From: Roseibium denhamense
GTDB lineage: Bacteria; Pseudomonadota; Alphaproteobacteria; Rhizobiales; Stappiaceae
NCBI RefSeq assembly: GCF_009711415.1
Contig: NZ_SMLZ01000115.1
Location: 189,543-253,542, forward strand
DNA: 64,000 nt
Direction: 5' to 3'
Below, in pieces: positions 1-8,807 of the stretch. Below the pieces are notes generated by a model that worked only from the letters and a program-made list of their open reading frames with translations, searched no databases and was not told where the DNA came from. The first letter of the stretch is position 1. Each line of letters begins with the position of its first letter. Position numbers and translations under genes: made by a program.

Positions 1-540
1 TTCGGCTCCGGCATCACCAAAGGAGCCGTCGAAACAGGCTTCAACCGCCGCGACCGCTTCGTCCAGCGTCATCGCGACAACGACACCTTTTCCAGCTGCA
101 AGGCCGTCAGCCTTGACCACGATTGGCGCCCCCTGTTCCCGGACATAGGCCAGTGCTGCTGCTTTGGTGTCGAAGCGCCCATAGGCAGCTGTTGGAATGC
201 CCGCTTCATCGCACACACCCTTGGTGAAGGCTTTCGAGCCCTCCAGCTGGGCAGCCGCCTGGCTGGGGCCGAAAACTTTGATCCCAACCTTTTCAAGGTC
301 ATCCACCAGTCCGGCAACCAGCGGGGCCTCGGGGCCAACCACGACAAGATCAATGGCATTTTCCCGGCAAAACCCGATCACGTCTTCATGGTTCGAAACG
401 TCCAGGCTGGTGCTGGCCGCAAGCTGGTCGATCCCCGCATTGCCCGGAGCGGCATACAGCTTTGTCAGTCTGGGTGATTTGGAAAGGGCCCATGCAAGCG
501 CATGTTCGCGGCCGCCGGAGCCGATCAGGAGAATTCTCAT
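1..540 (-). CDS. purD: Phosphoribosylamine-glycine ligase, N-terminal 180 residues (cut by window edge)
   Basis: GAR synthetase joins glycine to 5-phosphoribosylamine with ATP, the second step of de novo purine synthesis in the cytoplasm. The reverse strand from the ATG at 540 reads [19 protein letters not shown], the family's opening Rossmann-like motif; [12 protein letters not shown] (about residues 69-80), the VFGPS segment and the ATP-grasp stretch [13 protein letters not shown] (about 141-153) follow in the usual order. The frame is open to base 1, so the C-terminal half lies outside the window. It is divergent from the GNAT gene at 709, with about 170 bases between. The family call is secure; only the truncation limits it. 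Confidence 0.96.
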   Translation of the reverse strand, partial: MRILLIGSGGREHALAWALSKSPRLTKLYAAPGNAGIDQLAASTSLDVSNHEDVIGFCRENAIDLVVVGPEAPLVAGLVDDLEKVGIKVFGPSQAAAQLEGSKAFTKGVCDEAGIPTAAYGRFDTKAAALAYVREQGAPIVVKADGLAAGKGVVVAMTLDEAVAAVEACFDGSFGDAGAE

Positions 541-708
541 GAAACGTCAATCTCGCAGGAATGATGCCAAGGAGTGCAGATCGTCCGGCTTGGCCGGGGA
601 CGATGCGCAATTTGGGCGCGGTCTAGCACGGCCTGCCTTGGCCTGCAAAGCAGCGCTGGCGGAGAAAACCGGACTTGGCGGAAAACCGGACCGGGCGCGC
701 CGCCGCAT

Positions 709-1188
709 ATGAGCCGCACTCTGCAAATCATCCTGGGAACACCGGCCAACCGGAAAGCAGTTCTGGCTGTCATGCAGGACTGCTTTGCCGGCCGGGGTGA
801 GATTTTTACAAAAGCCCATGAAACCGCAGTCAGCCAGCTGCTTGTGGACCCGTCTGCCGGCCGGATCTACTTGGTCGAGATCCGGGGGCAGCTTGCAGGT
901 CTTGTCAGTGTTGCCTTTCAGCAGTCCGTGCTTCTTGCCAACAAGCTGGCGGTTCTGGAACTGATTTTCCTGAAAGAGGATTTTCGCAACCGGGGCCTCG
1001 CACAGCGGATCCTGCGCAGTGTTGCGGGGGACCTTGAGGCTTTCGGGCAGCCGGTCGTGGCCGCTTACCTCGATCCGTCGGACCCGTTCTGCCGGCTGTT
1101 CGAGCTGGAGGGTTTTTCCGAAAAAGCGACGATTTGCTTCATGGACTGTCCGCCTCCAGACATGGATCCTGATGACACTCCCTTCTGA
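709..1188 (+). CDS. GNAT family N-acetyltransferase, substrate unknown
   Basis: This 159-residue protein has the GNAT layout: a beta strand [15 protein letters not shown] (about 53-67), then [26 protein letters not shown] (about 82-107), where [10 protein letters not shown] is the acetyl-CoA pyrophosphate-binding loop (Q/RxxGxG/A type). A C-terminal [13 protein letters not shown] matches the usual 'FYExxGF' end of the fold. The ATG at 709 was chosen because the domain starts right after it; an in-frame ATG at 574 would add 45 unrelated residues. It shares a divergent intergenic region with purD. The substrate cannot be told from sequence. Confidence 0.8.
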   Translation: MSRTLQIILGTPANRKAVLAVMQDCFAGRGEIFTKAHETAVSQLLVDPSAGRIYLVEIRGQLAGLVSVAFQQSVLLANKLAVLELIFLKEDFRNRGLAQRILRSVAGDLEAFGQPVVAAYLDPSDPFCRLFELEGFSEKATICFMDCPPPDMDPDDTPF

Positions 1189-1332
1189 CCAAGGGGTGGA
1201 TGAATACGTCATCCACGTCTGGTCCGCCGAAGGCCATGGCATTTTGGTTCCATTTCTGGGGCCGGACCCTAGCCATGGCGGGGGCAAACTGACTAAAAGC
1301 GGCGTATCGACAAGAACAGAACAGGCGCGACA

Positions 1333-2277
1333 GTGTTTTCAACCAATGATACCGGCCCCGTTGCGGATGCGATCAAGCAGCACTGGGTGGACACGCGGCT
1401 TCCGGCCGGACTAAGGCCCTATGCGCGGCTTGCCCGCTGGGAAAGACCGATCGGCTGGTGGCTTTTGTTGTGGCCATGCTGGTGGTCAGCGGCACTGGCA
1501 GCTGTTGCTGCGGGCAACGGCTGGCCAAATCCGTGGCACCTTCTTTTGTTTTTCATCGGGGCGGTCGCCATGCGGGGGGCGGGTTGTACCTACAACGACA
1601 TTGTCGACGTCGATATCGATGCGCAGGTCGAGCGGACCCGGTCGCGGCCTATCCCCGCCGGCCAGGTTACCAAGACCCAGGCCAAGATCTTTCTGGTTCT
1701 TCAAAGCCTAGTTGGTCTTGCCGTTCTGCTGCAATTCAACACTTTCTCAATTGGGCTTGGCATCATTTCGCTGGTGCCGGTCGCCATTTACCCCTTCATG
1801 AAACGCTTCACCAACTGGCCCCAGCTGTTTTTGGGCCTGGCGTTTTCATGGGGCGCGCTCATGGGCTGGGCCGCGGTTTTCGGCTCTTTGTCCTGGGCGC
1901 CGGTGTGCCTGTATCTTGGCGGGATCGCCTGGACCATTGGCTATGACACCATTTATGCGCATCAGGACAAGGAAGATGATGCACTTGTCGGCGTGAAATC
2001 GACCGCGCGGCTGTTTGGGGAGTGGACCAAACTCGCCTTGGTCGTTCTGTATCTAGTGGCATCGATCTTGTTCGCGCTTGCTGCAGCCTTTGCTGATGCC
2101 GGTCCGGCGGCCTTTACGGGAATTGCCATCGGTCTGATCCATCTTGGGTGGCAGGTCACTGTGCTCGACATTGACGATGCCGATCAGTGCCTGAAACTGT
2201 TCAGGTCCAACTCGAAATATGGATGGATCATCTTCGCGGGCTTCTCGGCCGATGCGCTGATCGGCTGGATGGTCTGA
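1333..2277 (+). CDS. ubiA: 4-hydroxybenzoate polyprenyltransferase
   Basis: UbiA attaches the polyprenyl tail to 4-hydroxybenzoate in ubiquinone synthesis, in the inner membrane. The 314-residue product has about eight hydrophobic segments and both Asp-rich prenyl-diphosphate motifs: NDIVDVDIDAQVERTRSRP (88-106) and a second, YDTIYAHQDKEDD, near residue 205. The N-terminal LARWERPIGWWLLLWPCWW is typical of the 4-HB branch rather than the heme O synthase branch (ctaB, which is present at 18.2 kb). The start is GTG at 1333; no ATG lies nearby in frame. Quinone synthesis fits with the oxidase operon in the same window, though they are not adjacent. Confidence 0.95.
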   Translation: MFSTNDTGPVADAIKQHWVDTRLPAGLRPYARLARWERPIGWWLLLWPCWWSAALAAVAAGNGWPNPWHLLLFFIGAVAMRGAGCTYNDIVDVDIDAQVERTRSRPIPAGQVTKTQAKIFLVLQSLVGLAVLLQFNTFSIGLGIISLVPVAIYPFMKRFTNWPQLFLGLAFSWGALMGWAAVFGSLSWAPVCLYLGGIAWTIGYDTIYAHQDKEDDALVGVKSTARLFGEWTKLALVVLYLVASILFALAAAFADAGPAAFTGIAIGLIHLGWQVTVLDIDDADQCLKLFRSNSKYGWIIFAGFSADALIGWMV

Positions 2278-2328
2278 ACCCAACCGGGCACGGTTTCGGC
2301 CCGCGTTTGCTGAGAGGGTCTTGCCCGC

Positions 2329-2919
2329 TTAAGTGCGGGCAATGATTTCCCGTTCATTCGCGTGGGAAACAGGCATTCCGGATGAATGGCCAACCATGCG
2401 GCGGTTCAAGAAACGCGGGCGGCGGCCCGTCAGCAGCCGCATTTTCCTGCGGGGTGCGGGCGCAGTGGCTGATGTCGCGGAAAAGGCTTCTATTGGCTTC
2501 ACGTCTCCGCCGAGGTCACAGACCAGCATCGGCAGCGACAGCGTCTGGGCCCACATGCTCCACAGCGTTGCCAGATTGTCGGGCGCGCTGGTCTCCGCCA
2601 GTGTGATGGACAATGCGGTGTCGGGATGTTTCAGGATCAGGGAAGCCGTGATCTCACCCGGACGCCCGCCGGGAACAATGCGTACCATGACGCCATCGAA
2701 AGCGGACATGGCAACCGAAATGGTGATCGGCACACCGGCAATGCGGCGCTTGATGATTGCCTGATCGCGATCAAGGTGAATATCGGACGGCAGGGACGGG
2801 GTCCCGGGCCGCGATTCCAGTCTTTGCTGGAATTGGGCCGGAAGGCAACCGGGATGCGGCAATGCGAAATTGCTTGTCCCGGTTGCCAGAGTGCCCTGTA
2901 TTTCTGTTTGACGTCTCAA
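2329..2919 (-). CDS. DUF6101-like protein
   Basis: A 196-residue protein with no signal peptide or membrane segment. The middle (about 55-135) reads as a beta-rich domain around RRIAGVPITISVAMSAFDGVMVRIVP and DTALSITLAETS, followed by a strongly basic tail with RRKMRLLTGRRPRFLNRRMVG (about 157-177). I recognise this arrangement, especially the GRRPRF.xRR tail, as the DUF6101 family of Hyphomicrobiales; its function is unknown. It converges on ubiA (51 bases between) and is divergent from pmbA with 288 bases between. The first 45 residues are poorly conserved-looking, so the true start could be further in. Confidence 0.7.
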   Translation of the reverse strand: MRRQTEIQGTLATGTSNFALPHPGCLPAQFQQRLESRPGTPSLPSDIHLDRDQAIIKRRIAGVPITISVAMSAFDGVMVRIVPGGRPGEITASLILKHPDTALSITLAETSAPDNLATLWSMWAQTLSLPMLVCDLGGDVKPIEAFSATSATAPAPRRKMRLLTGRRPRFLNRRMVGHSSGMPVSHANEREIIART

Positions 2920-3207
2920 ATCAACTCTCCGCCGGACCTTTTGGTCTCTTGATGGCTTGAGAGTAACGCGGGGCCGTCGAAAACAACTTAAGATATACGG
3001 TTAAAAAACTCTGATTTTAAAGAGGGTTACTACATTGTAAGCGGCCCGGTAACGGACTGTTTACAACCGGAAGCGGAAGCCGGTCTTTTGCATCTTCTAT
3101 ATTGATGGAACGGTCCGCGATCCCATCTTTGTTGCCAACACCACACCAGCTGTTGCGATGCCATTTTCCAGCGCGTAAACAACGCTCATCAGATAAAGGC
3201 GGGATAC

Positions 3208-4551
3208 ATGTCCGAAAGTATTGATCAAGGCGAATTGCAGAACCGTGCGGGGCGGCTGGTGGATGCGGCACGAAAAGCAGGAGCCGATGCTTGCGACGCC
3301 ATTGCGGTTTCCGGCGTGTCGCTGTCGGTCGATGTGCGGGAAGGCAAGGTCGAGGAAACCGAGCGTGCCGAGGGCGACACGGTGACCTTGCGGGTTTTCG
3401 TCGGCAAGAAGACGGCAGCCGTGTCCGCCAACCGCGCGGATGACCCGGCGGACCTGGCCGCTCGTGCCGTGGCGATGGCCAAGGTCGCTCCTGAAGATCC
3501 CTATGCAGGGCTGGCCGACCAGGACCGGCTTTTGAAGACGCTTCCGGAACTGGAACTGCTGGACACGACCGAAATGACGGCCGATCAGCTTGCAAACATC
3601 GCGCTGGAAGCTGAAGCGGTGGGTCTTGCTGTCTCCGGCGTCAGCAAGTCGGGCGGGGCTGGGGCCTCCTGGCGCCTGGCCGGCGTTGTTCTCGCGACAA
3701 GCCACGGGTTTGAAGGGGCTTACCTGTCCTCACGCTATGGTATGTCCATGACGGCGGTTGCTGGCGACGGCACGGGCATGGAGCGGGATTACGATTTCGA
3801 CAGCCGGACCTTCTTTGAGGATCTGGACGCACCGTCCGAGATCGGCAAGCGCGCCGGTGAGCGGGCCGTCCGCCGTTTGAACCCGCAAAAGATCACGACG
3901 CGGACCGCGAATGTAATTTACGAGTCCCGGGCCGCCCGCAGTTTGCTGGGGCACCTGTCCGGTGCCGTCAACGGCGCATCGATTGCCCGCAAGACCAGTT
4001 TCTTGAGAGACAAGATGGAAACCGCCATCTTCGCGCCGGGCATTGAGATCGTGGATGATCCGTTCAAGCGCCGCGGGGCCGCAACTCGGCCGTTTGACGG
4101 CGAGGGGACTGCGGCCGGTGTCTTGAAGGTAATTGAGGACGGGGTTCTCAAGCACTGGTTCCTGGACGGCGCGACCGGCCGCGAATTGGGACTGGAGCCA
4201 AATGGCCGGGCCAATCGCAGTGGCAGCGGAACATCGCCCGGTCCGACCAACATTACCCTTATGCCCGGGCAAAAATCTCCGGAAGAGCTAATGCGTGAGG
4301 CCGGAAGCGGCCTTCTGGTCACCGATCTGATCGGTCATGGGGTAAACGGTCTTACTGGGGACTATTCGCGCGGGGCCGCCGGGTTCTGGTTTGAGAACGG
4401 CGAGATCGTAGAGCCGGTCAGCGAGATCACCATTGCAGGCAGCCTCAACGATATGTTCAAGCGCATGGTGCCCGCAAGCGATCTCGACAACCGTTATTCG
4501 GCGGCAACACCCTCCGTCATGATCGAAGGTTTGGCTCTTGCCGGAAACTGA
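3208..4551 (+). CDS. pmbA: TldD/PmbA family protein, PmbA (TldE) subunit
   Basis: PmbA (TldE) pairs with TldD to form a metalloprotease known from microcin B17 maturation and CcdA degradation; TldE contributes to the chamber but lacks the zinc motif. The 447-residue protein has the family's landmarks: DVREGKVEETERAEGDTVTLRVFVG near the start, a GTSPGPTN segment, and the C-terminal GHGVNGLTGDYSRGAAGFWFENGEI (about 372-396). There is no HExxxH, which separates it from TldD at 9542. ATG at 3208 is preceded by AAAGGCGGG. It overlaps the start of cysQ by 14 bases, so the two are probably cotranscribed. Confidence 0.93.
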   Translation: MSESIDQGELQNRAGRLVDAARKAGADACDAIAVSGVSLSVDVREGKVEETERAEGDTVTLRVFVGKKTAAVSANRADDPADLAARAVAMAKVAPEDPYAGLADQDRLLKTLPELELLDTTEMTADQLANIALEAEAVGLAVSGVSKSGGAGASWRLAGVVLATSHGFEGAYLSSRYGMSMTAVAGDGTGMERDYDFDSRTFFEDLDAPSEIGKRAGERAVRRLNPQKITTRTANVIYESRAARSLLGHLSGAVNGASIARKTSFLRDKMETAIFAPGIEIVDDPFKRRGAATRPFDGEGTAAGVLKVIEDGVLKHWFLDGATGRELGLEPNGRANRSGSGTSPGPTNITLMPGQKSPEELMREAGSGLLVTDLIGHGVNGLTGDYSRGAAGFWFENGEIVEPVSEITIAGSLNDMFKRMVPASDLDNRYSAATPSVMIEGLALAGN

Positions 4552-5338
4552 CACGCACCAGGACGAGGCAGATCTGACCCTTCTGGAGACGGCAGCCCGT
4601 GAAGCAGGGGCGCTTGCGCTTACTTACTTCGGGCGGGATCCGAGAACCTGGTTGAAGGGGAACAAGTCGCCCGTATCCGAGGCCGATCTGGCCGTCGACA
4701 CCTTGCTTGCAAGCCGTCTGCGGGAAAGCCGCCCTGAGTATGGCTGGTTGTCCGAGGAAACGGTGGATGACAAGCGCCGCCTCGATCAGGACCGCGTGTT
4801 CATCGTCGATCCGATCGACGGCACCCGTGCCTTTCTCGCAGGTGGCGAGGAGTGGACCGTATCGGTCGCCGTGGTCGACAGGGGCCGCCCTGTAGCTGGG
4901 GCCGTGTTCTGTCCGAGGCGGGACGAGATGTTTCTGGCCCGCGCCAAGGGCGGATGCCGGCTGAATGGCGAAACGATCCTGGTCTCCAAACGCGCGGATG
5001 TGCAAGGGTCCCGCCTCACCGGGCCGCATTCCATCGTGTCGGCCGAGGCCGTCAGGGCTTCGGGTTTTGAGCCGCAGGAAATCCTCCGCTCCCTTGCGTA
5101 CCGGATCGCAAATGTCGCATGCGGCCGTGTTGAAGTTGCCGCAGCGCGCGGCGGGCCAAGTGATTGGGATCTTGCAGCGGCGGACCTTTTGGTGCAGGAA
5201 GCGGGCGGAAAACTCTCCGGCCTGGATGGCCAGTCCATGATTTACAACCGGGAAAAGACTCGGCATCCGGCTTTGATTGCCGCGCCCGCTGCGCTCCTGG
5301 AAGCTGCAACGGCGGTCCTTGGAGATGTGATCCGCTAG
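4538..5338 (+). CDS. cysQ: 3'(2'),5'-bisphosphate nucleotidase / inositol monophosphatase family
   Basis: CysQ-type enzymes dephosphorylate PAP to AMP, recycling the by-product of sulfate activation; the broader family includes inositol monophosphatases. Metal-binding motifs are present: LSEE (71-74), DPIDGTRAFLAGGEEWTVSVA (91-111) and, near the C-terminus, SDWDLAAADLLVQEAGG. The 266-residue length is normal. The start is a TTG at 4538 inside pmbA; a downstream alternative is possible. The TAG stop is the first triplet of a stem-loop repeat copy at 5336-5480. The CysQ rather than SuhB call rests on the short acidic SEE motif and on the following DUF4170 gene, so it is an inference. Confidence 0.85.
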   Translation: MPETDTHQDEADLTLLETAAREAGALALTYFGRDPRTWLKGNKSPVSEADLAVDTLLASRLRESRPEYGWLSEETVDDKRRLDQDRVFIVDPIDGTRAFLAGGEEWTVSVAVVDRGRPVAGAVFCPRRDEMFLARAKGGCRLNGETILVSKRADVQGSRLTGPHSIVSAEAVRASGFEPQEILRSLAYRIANVACGRVEVAAARGGPSDWDLAAADLLVQEAGGKLSGLDGQSMIYNREKTRHPALIAAPAALLEAATAVLGDVIR

Positions 5339-5480
5339 ATCAGCGGGCGATAAATCTGTCTGATTTAGCGCCCAAAGCTGATCGATTATGGAGTGCTTGA
5401 GCATCTTTGGGCGTTTTGCCAAAGCGCCCGATGCTCAAGATCAGCTAAGGGCGTTAAATAAGAAACGATTTAGCGCCCAA
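5336..5480 (+). repeat. Dispersed 3'-end stem-loop repeat, copy A (longest)
   Basis: Begins at the cysQ stop (TAGATCAG). Stem 1: GGGCGATAAATC (5345-5356) pairs with GATTTAGCGCCC (5362-5373), one mismatch. A linker with AAAGCTGATCGATTATGGAG follows. Stem 2: GAGCATC (5399-5405) plus GGGCG pairs with CGCCC plus GATGCTC (5425-5436). A further stem of type 1, GGGCGTTAAAT (5449-5459) with ATTTAGCGCCC (5468-5478), lies at the end. Related copies lie at 22060, 48755 and 60010. Confidence 0.75.
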
Positions 5481-5526
5481 TGATGCTATAGGCCGCACGG
5501 CAGACGATACGAAAGCGAGGAAGTCC

Positions 5527-5766
5527 ATGAGTGAGACCGAAGCCCCGAAACAGCTTTTGCATCTGGTGTTTGGCGGCGAACTGGAATCGCCGGAAGGTCT
5601 GACGTTCCGGGATCTTGATGAGCTCGATATTGTCGGGATTTATCCAAACTACGCTGAAGCCTATACGGCCTGGAAGGCCAAGGCGCAGCAGACCGTCGAC
5701 AACGCGCATATGCGCTATTTTATTGTTCACATGCACCGCTTGCTGGATCCGGATACGGCCAGCTGA
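5527..5766 (+). CDS. DUF4170 protein
   Basis: A 79-residue soluble protein with LLHLVFGGELESP near the start, IVGIYPNYAEAYTAWKAKAQQTVDNA in the middle and MRYFIVHMHRLLDP at the end. This is the DUF4170 family, which in Hyphomicrobiales is found between an inositol-monophosphatase-like gene and the lipid A genes, as here. The function is unknown. ATG 5527 follows a GAGGAAG ribosome-binding site. It is 30 bases ahead of the acyltransferase gene. Confidence 0.88.
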   Translation: MSETEAPKQLLHLVFGGELESPEGLTFRDLDELDIVGIYPNYAEAYTAWKAKAQQTVDNAHMRYFIVHMHRLLDPDTAS

Positions 5767-5796
5767 GCGGTTTGCCTGCATTAGGCGATAACAAAA

Positions 5797-6495
5797 ATGA
5801 TCAAACGCCTCAGCCGCCACCCCCTTGTATTATCGGGTGTGGGGACGTTGCTCGCCGGGTATTTGAAACTGGTCTATCACACGAACCGGTTTCGGATTGC
5901 TCCGGAAGGTGTGCACGCGACGACCGAAGAACATTTGCCGGTGATCGTGGCCATGTGGCACGGTCAGCATTTCATGGTGCCTTTTGCGAAACCGGCCCAT
6001 TGGCCGGCGAAGGTCATGATTTCACGCTCCGCCGACGGCGAGGTCAACGCAATCGCGGCCCAGAAATTCGGTCTTGGTCTCATCCGCGCATCCGGCGGGC
6101 GCAATGCCCGGCAGATCAAGAAACGGGGCGGCATGAAAGGGTTTATCGAGGCCCTGAGGTCGTTGAAGGAAGGCTATAGCATTGCCATGACCGCCGATGT
6201 GCCCAAGGGCCCGTCGCGGCAATCGGGTGTTGGCATTGTTCAACTGGCGAAGCATTCCGGCCGTCCGATCCTGCCGGTCGCCGTGGCCACCAGCCGCAGC
6301 AAGGAGCTGGACACATGGGACAGGGCAAGCATCAATCTGCCATTCGGCCGTGGTGGGATTGCGGTCGGTGACTTGATCTGGGTGCCAGAGGATGCCAGTG
6401 ACGATACGCTGGAGACCTACCGGGTGCAGGTGGAAGAGGGGCTGAATGAGGCGACCCGCCAGGCCTATGAACTCGTCGGCAGGACCGATGGCTAA
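5797..6495 (+). CDS. Lysophospholipid acyltransferase family protein (DUF374 type)
   Basis: A 232-residue acyltransferase-like protein of the DUF374 group, expected at the inner membrane. An N-terminal hydrophobic stretch LVLSGVGTLLAGYLKLVY precedes VIVAMWHGQHFMVPFAKP (about 50-67), ISRSADGEVNAIAAQKFGLGLIRASGGR (about 75-102) and AMTADVPKGPSRQSG (about 131-145), the conserved blocks of the family. It sits directly before waaA, overlapping it by 8 bases, so a role in acylating lipid A or phospholipid is likely, but the acceptor and acyl donor are not known from sequence. Confidence 0.88.
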   Translation: MIKRLSRHPLVLSGVGTLLAGYLKLVYHTNRFRIAPEGVHATTEEHLPVIVAMWHGQHFMVPFAKPAHWPAKVMISRSADGEVNAIAAQKFGLGLIRASGGRNARQIKKRGGMKGFIEALRSLKEGYSIAMTADVPKGPSRQSGVGIVQLAKHSGRPILPVAVATSRSKELDTWDRASINLPFGRGGIAVGDLIWVPEDASDDTLETYRVQVEEGLNEATRQAYELVGRTDG

Positions 6496-7798
6496 GCGGC
6501 CGGTACCGGTACGTGTCTACCGGGCCCTGACATGGCTGTTGACGCCGTTTTTCCATCTGTTGTTCTGGCTGCGCAGCCGGACCGGCAAGGAGCTCCCCGG
6601 GCGCAAACCGGAACGGTTTGGATACGCCAAGACGCCCCGCCCGGAAGGCACGCTTGTCTGGGTGCATGCGGCCAGCGTGGGCGAGACCAGTTCCGTCCTG
6701 CCGCTAATTGAGGCGCTGGTGGCGCGGAACTGCACGGTTCTGCTGACAACCGTCACGGTTACCGCTGCCGAACTCGCCTCGGCCCGCCTGCCTCAAGGGG
6801 CAATCCATCAATTTGCGCCCTATGACAGTCCAGGTCCGGTCGCCCGGTTCCTGGACCACTGGCGGCCGGACCTCGTGCTGGTTGTGGAATCCGAAATCTG
6901 GCCGTGCCTGTTCGAGGCGGTCGCGAGGCGCGCCACGCCCTTTGCCCTCCTGAACGGCCGGATATCGGACGGCTCGTTCCGCAACTGGTCCCGCCTGAAG
7001 CGTGCTGCGCGCTACATCTTCCAGTGCCCGGATGCGGTTCTGGCGCAAAGTCCGGCGGACGCGGAACGGTTTCGAAAACTCGGGGCGCGGCGGGTCGAAA
7101 CGCCGGGGAACTTGAAATTCGACTCCGATGAACTGTCTGCGGACATGCAAGTTGCCGGTGCCCTTAAGAGCCAGATCGCGGGGCGGCCGGTCGTTCTGGC
7201 GGCTCTCACCCATCCCGGTGAAGATGATATCGCGCTGACCGCGTTCCTAAAGGTTCGCAAAGAACACGCCGGCGCCTTGCTGATCCTTGTGCCCCGGCAT
7301 CCGGCACGTGCCAGCGAGGTTGCGGATCGGGTCCAGGAGGTGGGTCTGACCCTTGTCTCGCGCTCGAGCGGAGAGGCTGTCACGCACCAAACAGATGTCT
7401 TTCTCGGGGACACGCTGGGGGAAATGGGGCTTTTTTACCGGTTGGCGCCGGTCACATTTCTCGGCGGCTCGTTCGCCCTGGTTGGCGGGCATAATCCGGT
7501 GGAAGCGGCCCTGCTTGGATCAGCTCTGGTCACCGGACCGAATGTGTCCAACGCCCGCGCCATCTACAAGGAATTCTGGCACCGCGGTGCTGCGGTGAAA
7601 GTTATGGCTCCTGAAGACCTAGGGGCGGCCCTTATCATCCTGTTAAGCGGGCCCGGACAAGCACAGGCGCAGGCAGAAAGAGCGCAGGCCCTTGTGCAAG
7701 AGGGTCGCGGCGCGCTTCAAAACACCCTCGGGCTTTTGGACAAGATGCTTGAACCGGCTAGAGCGCATCAGGAGGCTGGGCATGACAAAAGCGCCTGA
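6488..7798 (+). CDS. waaA: 3-deoxy-D-manno-octulosonic acid (Kdo) transferase
   Basis: WaaA (KdtA) adds Kdo residues from CMP-Kdo to the lipid A precursor at the inner membrane. The product of 436 residues starts with a membrane anchor (LTWLLTPFFHLLFWL) and has LVWVHAASVGE (the conserved glycosyltransferase-30 motif carrying the catalytic Glu), APYDSPGPVARFLDHWRPDLVLVVESEIWP and, in the second domain, FLGGSFALVGGHNPVEAALLGSALVTGPN for nucleotide binding. ATG at 6488 was preferred to an in-frame ATG 42 bases upstream because the anchor follows directly. It overlaps both neighbours (8 bases with the acyltransferase, 17 with lpxK), indicating translational coupling. Confidence 0.96.
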   Translation: MAKRPVPVRVYRALTWLLTPFFHLLFWLRSRTGKELPGRKPERFGYAKTPRPEGTLVWVHAASVGETSSVLPLIEALVARNCTVLLTTVTVTAAELASARLPQGAIHQFAPYDSPGPVARFLDHWRPDLVLVVESEIWPCLFEAVARRATPFALLNGRISDGSFRNWSRLKRAARYIFQCPDAVLAQSPADAERFRKLGARRVETPGNLKFDSDELSADMQVAGALKSQIAGRPVVLAALTHPGEDDIALTAFLKVRKEHAGALLILVPRHPARASEVADRVQEVGLTLVSRSSGEAVTHQTDVFLGDTLGEMGLFYRLAPVTFLGGSFALVGGHNPVEAALLGSALVTGPNVSNARAIYKEFWHRGAAVKVMAPEDLGAALIILLSGPGQAQAQAERAQALVQEGRGALQNTLGLLDKMLEPARAHQEAGHDKSA

Positions 7799-8807
7799 AT
7801 TCTGGTGGCAGCCAAACCTGTCGGCCAAAGCCGCCTTGCTGATGCCTGCGGGCTGGATCTACGGCGCTGTTGCCGCCCGGCGGATGCGGTCGCGCCCCAA
7901 GGCCAAAAGCAGATTGCCCGTTATCTGTATCGGCAATTTCGTGGCGGGCGGAACCGGCAAGACACCGTTTGCGATCCGGCTGGCCGAGCGGCTGAGCGAA
8001 GAAGGGCACGCACCCGGATTTTTGCTGCGCGGATATGGGGGCAAGCATAAAGGGCCGCTGCCCATAGACCCAGACCGCCATGACGCGGCTATTGTCGGCG
8101 ACGAGGCACTCATGCTGGCTTCTGTTGGGCCAACGATCGTCTCCGCCGACCGGGCCGCTGGCGCTGCCCTTGCCGAGAGCCTTGAGATCGACATCCTGCT
8201 CATGGATGACGGATTTCAGAACCCGGCGCTGGCCAAGGATCTGACAATCGTGCTGGTGGATGCAGCGGTTGGGTTCGGCAATGGCCAGTGTATTCCTGCC
8301 GGACCTTTGCGGGCCCCGGTCCGGGCTCAGATCCTCAAGGCGGACTGCCTGATTGTGGTCGGCAAGGGGGAGGCGGCAGAGCCAGCCATTCATCTGGCCG
8401 CGCGCAAGGGATTGCCGATCCTGCACGCCCATGTGGAGCCAAGCCGCAACGACGCGCTTATCGGGCGCAAGCTGTTTGCCTATGCCGGGATCGGGCGGCC
8501 CGAAAAGTTCTTTCAAACCCTGAAGGATCAGGGGCTGGATGTGAAGCAGACCCGCGCGTTCGCCGACCATCACCTGTTCACGGAACAGGATGCGCGGGCG
8601 CTTATAACCCAAGCTGAGGAAAACGGACTGCAACTGGTCACGACGGCCAAAGACATGGCGCGCCTGGAGACCGGTTCAGGCGAATTGATGCATTGGCTCG
8701 CCTCGCGCTCCGAGGTGCTCGATGTGGATATGGTGATCGAAGAAGAAGACCGGCTGATCGCGCTCATCAATGAGCGCTTGCGCCGCCGTCAGTTCCAAAC
8801 GGGCTAG
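7782..8807 (+). CDS. lpxK: Tetraacyldisaccharide 4'-kinase
   Basis: LpxK phosphorylates the 4' position of tetraacyldisaccharide-1-phosphate to give lipid IVA, the step before Kdo addition by WaaA. The 341-residue product has the amphipathic N-terminus, the Walker A motif GNFVAGGTGKTPFAIRLAE (51-69), LLMDDGFQNPALAKDLTIVLVDA (Walker B-like, conserved DDGFQ) and FADHHLFTEQDARAL in the C-terminal part. ATG 7782 lies inside waaA and is preceded by GGAGGCTGGG. The TAG stop at 8805-8807 coincides with the left terminal repeat of a MITE-like element, so the present C-terminus may be set by that insertion. Confidence 0.96.
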   Translation: MTKAPEFWWQPNLSAKAALLMPAGWIYGAVAARRMRSRPKAKSRLPVICIGNFVAGGTGKTPFAIRLAERLSEEGHAPGFLLRGYGGKHKGPLPIDPDRHDAAIVGDEALMLASVGPTIVSADRAAGAALAESLEIDILLMDDGFQNPALAKDLTIVLVDAAVGFGNGQCIPAGPLRAPVRAQILKADCLIVVGKGEAAEPAIHLAARKGLPILHAHVEPSRNDALIGRKLFAYAGIGRPEKFFQTLKDQGLDVKQTRAFADHHLFTEQDARALITQAEENGLQLVTTAKDMARLETGSGELMHWLASRSEVLDVDMVIEEEDRLIALINERLRRRQFQTG

